Assembly (NCBI RefSeq): GCF_029227915.1
Contig: NC_079883.1
Span: 10,106,001-10,170,000 of the forward strand
Reading direction: 5' to 3'
DNA length: 64,000 nt
DNA from: Hydractinia symbiolongicarpus
Taxonomy: Eukaryota > Cnidaria > Hydrozoa > Anthoathecata > Hydractiniidae
Of this stretch, positions 55,325 through 64,000 are shown one piece after another. The first letter of the stretch is position 1, and every line of letters begins with the position of its first letter. The notes below the pieces were generated by a model. It was not told where the DNA came from and did not search any database. It worked only from the letters and a program-made list of their open reading frames with translations. A program made the position numbers and the translations under genes.

Positions 55325-55876
55325 ATGAGTGAAGCAGCTTCTCCAAAGAAAATCGCACCCAAGAAGAAACCTGCTGCAAAGAAGACAGCTGATCACCCTA
55401 AATATGTGGACATGATCAAGGCTGCTATCGCTACCCTAAAGGAACGCGGTGGTTCATCTCGCCAAGCTATTACAAAATATATTCATGCAAATTACAAAGT
55501 TGCTGAAAACTCAGATCATCATCTGAAAATGGCTCTTAAACGAGGAGTAACATCAGGCGATTTGATTCAAACTAAAGGCACTGGTGCTTCTGGATCATTC
55601 AAGCTAGGTCAGGTAAAAAAAGAAAAACCTAAGAAAAAGGCCGCAGCAAAAAAGCCAACGGCAAAGAAGCCTACTGCAAAGAAAAGTACACCAAAAAAGA
55701 AGCCAGCAAAGAAGAGCACGCCAAAGAAAGCAGCAAAGAAGCCTGCCACAAAGAAAGCCTCGGCTAAGAAACCAGCAGCTAAGAAACCCACAAAGAAGCC
55801 TGTTGCTAAAAAACCTGCAGCAAAGAAGGTCAAAAAGACTCCCAAAAAGGCAGCAAAGAAGACCGCAAAAAAATAA
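55325..55876 (+). CDS. H1: Linker histone H1, unit 10
   Basis: Same 183 residues as unit 1; the last intact H1 in the window. Stem-loop 55909-55924. Confidence 0.97.
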   Translation: MSEAASPKKIAPKKKPAAKKTADHPKYVDMIKAAIATLKERGGSSRQAITKYIHANYKVAENSDHHLKMALKRGVTSGDLIQTKGTGASGSFKLGQVKKEKPKKKAAAKKPTAKKPTAKKSTPKKKPAKKSTPKKAAKKPATKKASAKKPAAKKPTKKPVAKKPAAKKVKKTPKKAAKKTAKK

Positions 55877-56237
55877 TTTGTGTGTATCTGGCTATTACAT
55901 TAACAAACGGCTATTTTTATAGCCACACATTTACAAAAAAACATTATCTTGGTACAAAGTTAAACTTGTTTAAGTCACTTAAACAGTTAAAAAAGAGTAA
56001 ATTTAAGATTAGATTCCCTAAGTTTAAGTATTTTCGTTTTTAAATTTCTTATTTTCTTGCTTTTACTTTTCTTGCCCTTCATATTTTTAACATTGTCAAA
56101 CTTTATGTAGCATAAAATTTTTATGTAGCATAAAATTTAAACAGAAAGCAGGACAAAGTTTGATATAAAAAGCTAGCCGTAATATTTTTTATGGATGTGT
56201 GGCTATAAAAATAGCCGTTTTTTGTTTGGTAAGATGC

Positions 56238-56651
<414 letters not shown>

Positions 56652-57129
56652 TTAAGAAGTCGATGTAGTACGGATACACAAGACGGTCTAAAATGCACTA
56701 TCGCGCCAAAGTTTTATTTCTCATATTGATTGACAGCTAAGGTTCAAAACAAACCATTTGATTGGTGCTAAGAAAGTAATTTCTGATTGGCTGCATAATG
56801 ACATTACGCTCATTACTTTAACATTTTTATAAAATCTGTGTTTTTTGGCTACGGGAAAACGGCTGTATCTTCTGATACACAAAAGCTTTTGACTTTTTTT
56901 TTTTTTAGTAAGTAGCAGAAGGTTTGGCGAATTCCAACGATGCCAAATTTATTGCCTTACTGAAACATTAAGACCACGAATTTTTAAAAAAACTACAGTT
57001 TTACTTAAAAAAATGTACAAAATGTTCGGAACATTTTGTAATGACGCAACTCTATTGGTTAATTAGGGTGTTTCCACGAGCAGTAGGTAATTTTATGGCC
57101 TCTTTTTAAAGCTGTCTGAATTCTGTTAA

Positions 57130-57486
<357 letters not shown>

Positions 57487-57946
57487 GCGTTGTCATTGCT
57501 CAACAAAAACGGCTATTTTTATAGCCACAAATCTTTTAAAACATTACTTTGTGCACGCTTCCAAATTACACAATGTGTAAAGTCTTGTCACAGTTACATT
57601 TATTGCTATACGATACTATGTCATATATGACACAAAAAAAATTTAGAAATACTTTGTAGGGTTAATTTGCCTGGGAGTGTTTCCGTGAAAAGCTGGGTTA
57701 AGTTAAATGTAAGCAATAACATGGATCAATGTACTTGTCTTTTCTGCAAGTACAGCTAATAATACGTATGAAAAGTGAAGCTAATCCACACACACATGGG
57801 GAAGTATTTTAAATGTAGGCTAGTGTTCTTAAGCACATTATTTAGAAGTTTTATTAACTTCGGTTAACTTGTAGTGACGCCAAGTAAATGTTTTTTTAAA
57901 GATGTGTGGTCTTAAAAAAGACCGTTTGTGTTTGGTAGACGTTGGT

Positions 57947-58351
57947 TTACTTGCTGCTTGTGTATTTTGTGACGGCTTTTGTTCCTTCACTGACTGCGTG
58001 TTTTGCAAGTTCTCCAGGCAAGAGAAGACGTACTGCGGTTTGAATTTCACGAGAAGAGATGGTCGACTTTTTGTTTTGAAGAGCCAAACGCGAAGCTTCG
58101 GAAGCAATGCGCTCAAAGATGTCGTTGACAAATGAGTTCATGATGCTCATAGCTTTGCTTGAAACTCCGACATCTGGGTGAACTTGTTTCAAAACATTGT
58201 AGATGTAAATAGCATAACTTTCCTTTCTCTTTCTCTTGCGTTTCTTTTCACCAGTTCCACCAATCTTTCCTCCTTTTTTGCCGGCTCTTTTTTCACCTTT
58301 CTTGGCTACTTTAGGTGCCTGTTTTCCTCCTTTAGCTGCTGCGTCAGACAT
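57947..58351 (-). CDS. H2B: Histone H2B, unit 10/11
   Basis: Identical protein to 5628-6032. Stem-loop 57908-57923. Confidence 0.98.
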   Translation of the reverse strand: MSDAAAKGGKQAPKVAKKGEKRAGKKGGKIGGTGEKKRKRKRKESYAIYIYNVLKQVHPDVGVSSKAMSIMNSFVNDIFERIASEASRLALQNKKSTISSREIQTAVRLLLPGELAKHAVSEGTKAVTKYTSSK

Positions 58352-58635
58352 GGTTAAAAATTTTTGCTACTTAACTTGTAAATAAGCATTAAACTGCAAG
58401 TCAAAACTTTTTGTTTATAAGTAAAAAAATCGGATCGAATTCGATCCGAAAACGCCGATACGCAATTTAATTGGTTAAAAAAAAAATCTTTTGTTTAATA
58501 CTTAATTATGATTGGTTAAAAAAACATGATTTCGATCCTATTTTTATGATGAAAAAACGAGTAAAGTTTATTTCGTTAACACTTACGTTAAATATTCGTA
58601 CGTTTTTGTATTAACTTACAAATCAAATCGCAGTT

Positions 58636-59016
58636 ATGTCTGGACGTGGAAAAGGTGGAAAAGCTAAGGCTAAAGCCAAGACAAGATCCTCAAGAGCTGG
58701 ACTTCAATTTCCAGTCGGTAGAGTGCATAGATTCCTTCGTAGAGGGCACTATGCTAACCGAATTGGATCTGGAGCACCAGTTTACTTAGCAGCCGTCTTG
58801 GAATATTTATCTGCTGAGATATTGGAGTTGGCTGGTAACGCAGCAAGAGACAACAAAAAAGCTAGGATTATTCCAAGACATTTACAATTGGCTGTTCGTA
58901 ATGATGAAGAATTAAACAAACTTTTGAGCGGTGTAACCATTGCAGCTGGTGGTGTTTTGCCAAACATTCAAGCTGTCTTACTCCCAAAGAAGAACGACAA
59001 AGGACAGAAGAAGTAA
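58636..59016 (+). CDS. H2A: Histone H2A, unit 11
   Basis: Identical protein to unit 1. Stem-loop 59039-59054. Confidence 0.99.
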   Translation: MSGRGKGGKAKAKAKTRSSRAGLQFPVGRVHRFLRRGHYANRIGSGAPVYLAAVLEYLSAEILELAGNAARDNKKARIIPRHLQLAVRNDEELNKLLSGVTIAAGGVLPNIQAVLLPKKNDKGQKK

Positions 59017-59213
59017 ACCGCTACACTCAGAAAACAACGGCTATTTTTATAGCCACACATCTTTAAAAAAACATTGTTTTTTTCACAAAACTATAACCTT
59101 AAAGTCTAATAGATAATCCATGCATACGCCTTGTCCTAAGTAACTCAAAGAAATTAAATAAAAAAATTTGATCACAACGTCAAAATAAATTGCACGTATT
59201 TGCACCTACTAAT

Positions 59214-59333
59214 GTCTACGGCCATACCACGATGAACACACCCGTTCTCGTCTGATCACGGAAGTTAAGCATCGTCGGGCCGGGATAGTACTTGGATGGG
59301 GGACCGCCTGGGAACTCCCGGTGTCGTAGGCTT
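59214..59333 (+). rRNA. 5S rRNA, unit 11
   Basis: Same as 1043-1162. Confidence 0.97.
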
Positions 59334-59660
59334 TTCATTTTCATTTGCTGTGATATATTTCTTGTTATAACAATTAAGGAACGTGGCGGTTGTTGAAAGT
59401 GTTTCCTATGACATTTTCCTACGACATTTTCAGGTGATAGTACGAGAAAAAAGAGCTTTCAAATGCATACAAACTCGATCTATTGCCGATCATCCAATAA
59501 CCCTGACGGAATGGCAAATAAAATAAAATTCCGCCGCCTTCCGAGGACTTATATCGCAATCACGTTTCGTAACAGCCAAGCGAGGTTTTACCTTAGCGTT
59601 TAAGTCACCACCGACATTTGGCCGCGCAACTTTTCTAAGCTCATTCATTTTGACTTAAGG

Positions 59661-59825
59661 AGGGGGCGAGCGCGGACGCAGGCCCCCACTACCAGAAATT
59701 GTACGGTCGAGTTACTGACGTTTGCAGTAATCGCAGAGGTCAGCCCAAGCGTAGTGCAATGCAAGAGCCTCACTCTGGAAGAAAACCCTCATTGATCAGT
59801 CTTTACTTCCCCGTCAGGTAAGTAT
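59661..59825 (-). ncRNA. U1 snRNA, unit 11
   Basis: Same as 1490-1654. Confidence 0.97.
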
Positions 59826-60016
59826 GAGTTGGAACTGCACCGTAGCATGAGGGTACCCTTCAAAGTTTGTTAATGCTTGTGGCTTGAGTGTGTTATAAAC
59901 TGCCGTGTCGCGGGGCATAGGCTGTATTCTCCCCCAGTGTACGCGTTTTGTTCCCGCCGTAGACTATGCAGAGTGCCGTCGGAAAGAGGACTGCTATTAT
60001 TCTTTTATTGCTTATG

Positions 60017-60202
60017 TGGGCCGCCATCGGTAATAGTGCAACACCAAGGCAACCCGTGGTCACGGCGTGAATGAATCCACCTCCATGACCCAAGGCCAAA
60101 AATCAGATTAATATACTGACCATTCAGAGAATGGCCTACCAGATATTAAACTGATAAGAACAGATACTACACTTGATCTTAGCCATTAGGCCGAGAAGCG
60201 AT
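60017..60202 (-). ncRNA. U2 snRNA, unit 11
   Basis: Same as 1846-2031. Confidence 0.97.
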
Positions 60203-60524
60203 AAAGAACAAGCGTTGCCATGATAGGCATCGTCCACACACCGTAACTGCTTGTGGAGCATGTCACGTTACTGTAAAGCTTACAACTGTCACCGCGTACG
60301 GATGGACGGCGACATAGTAAAAATCACGGCTGTTGATTTAGCCGTAGGATGGAGAGCGACTGTAGCGAGTGGATGGTAACTTACATGAATGCTAACAAAG
60401 GCGACGATACTAAGTGCGTGATATTACTTTCCAATATGTCTGCGTACATTCCGTTTATCAACGCATTACGCCAGAACGTGCGCGCGCGTTACACAGTAGA
60501 CCATGCAGCCGAAATGCGACAGTG

Positions 60525-60597
60525 CGACCCTGCCAGGAGTCGAACCTGGAATCCCCTGATTCGTAGTCAGATGCCTTATCCATTGGGCCACAGGGCC
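60525..60597 (-). tRNA. tRNA-Arg (ACG), unit 11
   Basis: Same as 2354-2426. A 3-bp loss follows in the spacer after 60870. Confidence 0.95.
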
Positions 60598-61173
60598 ATG
60601 CTTATGACTTCGCCCCATCGTCATTTTGGCTTGCGCATTCGTTTTACTTACGACAGAATTCTTCGTGTTTGTAGCCATGAAAGAAAGGGACTTCTGTGAG
60701 TGAATTTTTTTACTGTGGTCTAATAAAAAAGTCGAAACGCAGTGCCCAATATATGAATTGCTCCTAATAGCCGGAAACAGGCCGTGTCGATGATGTAGGC
60801 CGACATACGCAACGCAAACCAAAGAACGCTTTATGAAAATCCTAACACGAGCGCGGAAGAAGCCCAAATTAGACTAGATGTAATGCTGAAGACCTCAAAC
60901 TCCAGCAGCTTCTCTTGCAGACTATTGCGTCGTACTACAAATAAAAATTAACATGCTTTCGCATAGTCGCGGCACCCAAAACGGACATTATACGATGTAC
61001 AGAAACACACATTTCTGTTTTCGCGCCAAATCAATTCCCGGGAGTGGTACTTTTACGTCCGCATACTTCGCACCGTCTTAAATTATATCTCATTTACACG
61101 GTAATGTTTAGTATACTTCTACTGTGATAACAAGCATCGTTTATCGTTGGATTGTTGTAAGAAAACATTAAAA

Positions 61174-61354
61174 ATGAGTGAAGCAGCTTCTCCAAAGAAA
61201 ATCGCACCCAAGAAGAAACCTGCTGCAAAGAAGACAGCTGATCACCCTAAATATGTGGACATGATCAAGGAAGAAGCCTGTTGCTAAAAAACCTGCAGCA
61301 AAGAAGGTCAAAAAGACTCCCAAAAAGGCAGCAAAGAAGACCGCAAAAAAATAA
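61174..61354 (+). pseudogene. H1: Linker histone H1 pseudogene, unit 11
   Basis: The promoter, the E2F-type site and the first 32 codons are intact, then 371 bp are missing between 61270 and 61271 (3103-3473 of unit 1). That removes nearly all of the globular domain and most of the C-terminal tail. Because 371 is not a multiple of three, the frame shifts; the product would be 37 residues, adding EEACC after MIK and stopping at 61285-61287. The old 3' end, stop codon (61352-61354) and stem-loop (61387-61402) remain, so a short histone-type mRNA may still be made. No shared bases are seen at the breakpoints. Confidence 0.96.
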
Positions 61355-61715
61355 TTTGTGTGTATCTGGCTATTACATTAACAAACGGCTATTTTTATAG
61401 CCACACATTTACAAAAAAACATTATCTTGGTACAAAGTTAAACTTGTTTAAGTCACTTAAACAGTTAAAAAAGAGTAAATTTAAGATTAGATTCCCTAAG
61501 TTTAAGTATTTTCGTTTTTAAATTTCTTATTTTCTTGCTTTTACTTTTCTTGCCCTTCATATTTTTAACATTGTCAAACTTTATGTAGCATAAAATTTTT
61601 ATGTAGCATAAAATTTAAACAGAAAGCAGGACAAAGTTTGATATAAAAAGCTAGCCGTAATATTTTTTATGGATGTGTGGCTATAAAAATAGCCGTTTTT
61701 TGTTTGGTAAGATGC

Positions 61716-62129
<414 letters not shown>

Positions 62130-62607
62130 TTAAGAAGTCGATGTAGTACGGATACACAAGACGGTCTAAAATGCACTATCGCGCCAAAGTTTTATTTCTC
62201 ATATTGATTGACAGCTAAGGTTCAAAACAAACCATTTGATTGGTGCTAAGAAAGTAATTTCTGATTGGCTGCATAATGACATTACGCTCATTACTTTAAC
62301 ATTTTTATAAAATCTGTGTTTTTTGGCTACGGGAAAACGGCTGTATCTTCTGATACACAAAAGCTTTTGACTTTTTTTTTTTTTAGTAAGTAGCAGAAGG
62401 TTTGGCGAATTCCAACGATGCCAAATTTATTGCCTTACTGAAACATTAAGACCACGAATTTTTAAAAAAACTACAGTTTTACTTAAAAAAATGTACAAAA
62501 TGTTCGGAACATTTTGTAATGACGCAACTCTATTGGTTAATTAGGGTGTTTCCACGAGCAGTAGGTAATTTTATGGCCTCTTTTTAAAGCTGTCTGAATT
62601 CTGTTAA

Positions 62608-62964
<357 letters not shown>

Positions 62965-63423
62965 GCGTTGTCATTGCTCAACAAAAACGGCTATTTTTAT
63001 AGCCACAAATCTTTTAAAACATTACTTTGTGCACGCTTCCAAATTACACAATGTGTAAAGTCTTGTCACAGTTACATTTATTGCTATACGATACTATGTC
63101 ATATATGACACAAAAAAAATTTAGAAATACTTTGTAGGGTTAATTTGCCTGGGAGTGTTCCGTGAAAAGCTGGGTTAAGTTAAATGTAAGCAATAACATG
63201 GATCAATGTACTTGTCTTTTCTGCAAGTACAGCTAATAATACGTATGAAAAGTGAAGCTAATCCACACACACATGGGGAAGTATTTTAAATGTAGGCTAG
63301 TGTTCTTAAGCACATTATTTAGAAGTTTTATTAACTTCGGTTAACTTGTAGTGACGCCAAGTAAATGTTTTTTTAAAGATGTGTGGTCTTAAAAAAGACC
63401 GTTTGTGTTTGGTAGACGTTGGT

Positions 63424-63828
63424 TTACTTGCTGCTTGTGTATTTTGTGACGGCTTTTGTTCCTTCACTGACTGCGTGTTTTGCAAGTTCTCCAGGCAAGA
63501 GAAGACGTACTGCGGTTTGAATTTCACGAGAAGAGATGGTCGACTTTTTGTTTTGAAGAGCCAAACGCGAAGCTTCGGAAGCAATGCGCTCAAAGATGTC
63601 GTTGACAAATGAGTTCATGATGCTCATAGCTTTGCTTGAAACTCCGACATCTGGGTGAACTTGTTTCAAAACATTGTAGATGTAAATAGCATAACTTTCC
63701 TTTCTCTTTCTCTTGCGTTTCTTTTCACCAGTTCCACCAATCTTTCCTCCTTTTTTGCCGGCTCTTTTTTCACCTTTCTTGGCTACTTTAGGTGCCTGTT
63801 TTCCTCCTTTAGCTGCTGCGTCAGACAT
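63424..63828 (-). CDS. H2B: Histone H2B, unit 11/12
   Basis: Identical protein to 5628-6032. Stem-loop 63385-63400. The H2A/H2B promoter follows to the window end, including the palindrome at 63907-63926; the H2A it serves lies outside. Confidence 0.98.
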   Translation of the reverse strand: MSDAAAKGGKQAPKVAKKGEKRAGKKGGKIGGTGEKKRKRKRKESYAIYIYNVLKQVHPDVGVSSKAMSIMNSFVNDIFERIASEASRLALQNKKSTISSREIQTAVRLLLPGELAKHAVSEGTKAVTKYTSSK

Positions 63829-64000
63829 GGTTAAAAATTTTTGCTACTTAACTTGTAAATAAGCATTAAACTGCAAGTCAAAACTTTTTGTTTATAAGTA
63901 AAAAAATCGGATCGAATTCGATCCGAAAACGCCGATACGCAATTTAATTGGTTAAAAAAAAAATCTTTTGTTTAATACTTAATTATGATTGGTTAAAAAA

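Overview
The window is one tandem array. Eleven complete copies of a 5,852-bp unit run head to tail, with part of a twelfth at the right edge; the left edge falls inside an H2B gene. Each standard unit carries all five replication-dependent histone genes plus four structural RNA genes. The order is H2B(-) H2A(+) 5S rRNA(+) U1 snRNA(-) U2 snRNA(-) tRNA-Arg(ACG)(-) H1(+) H3(-) H4(+). The organism is an animal: the histone genes are intronless and end in the 16-nt histone mRNA stem-loop with no poly(A) signal placed for use, H3 is of the H3.2-like replicative type, H1 is a lysine-rich metazoan type, and the U1 and U2 snRNAs are canonical. AT-rich spacers and the H2A/H2B/H1 sequences suggest an early-branching invertebrate, perhaps a cnidarian; the species cannot be fixed from this sequence alone.

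Layout of unit 1 (all other units follow it): H2B promoter and start to 180; divergent H2A/H2B promoter 181-464; H2A 465-845; 5S rRNA 1043-1162; U1 1490-1654; U2 1846-2031; tRNA-Arg 2354-2426; H1 3006-3557; H3 3919-4329; divergent H3/H4 promoter 4330-4855; H4 4856-5167; next H2B 5628-6032. Units begin at 1, 5853, 11705, 17557, 23060, 28912, 34764, 40616, 46468, 52320, 58172 and 63649. Nine of the eleven complete units are exactly 5,852 bp and differ by about one substitution or none that I could find by eye. Unit 4 (5,503 bp) has lost 349 bp that held essentially all of U1. Unit 11 (5,477 bp) has a 371-bp frameshifting deletion that destroys H1, plus 3-bp and 1-bp deletions.

The histones supply S-phase chromatin: H3-H4 and H2A-H2B pairs are driven from shared divergent promoters with CCAAT boxes and long perfect palindromes, and the H1 and H3 promoters share an E2F-type site. 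U1 and U2 define 5' splice sites and branch points, 5S rRNA joins the large ribosomal subunit, and tRNA-Arg(ACG) decodes most CGN arginine codons, which are abundant in the histone genes. One repeat therefore combines RNA polymerase II histone and snRNA genes with polymerase III 5S and tRNA genes. The 5S-to-H1-promoter block is visibly richer in G+C than the histone spacers, as if it had a separate origin.
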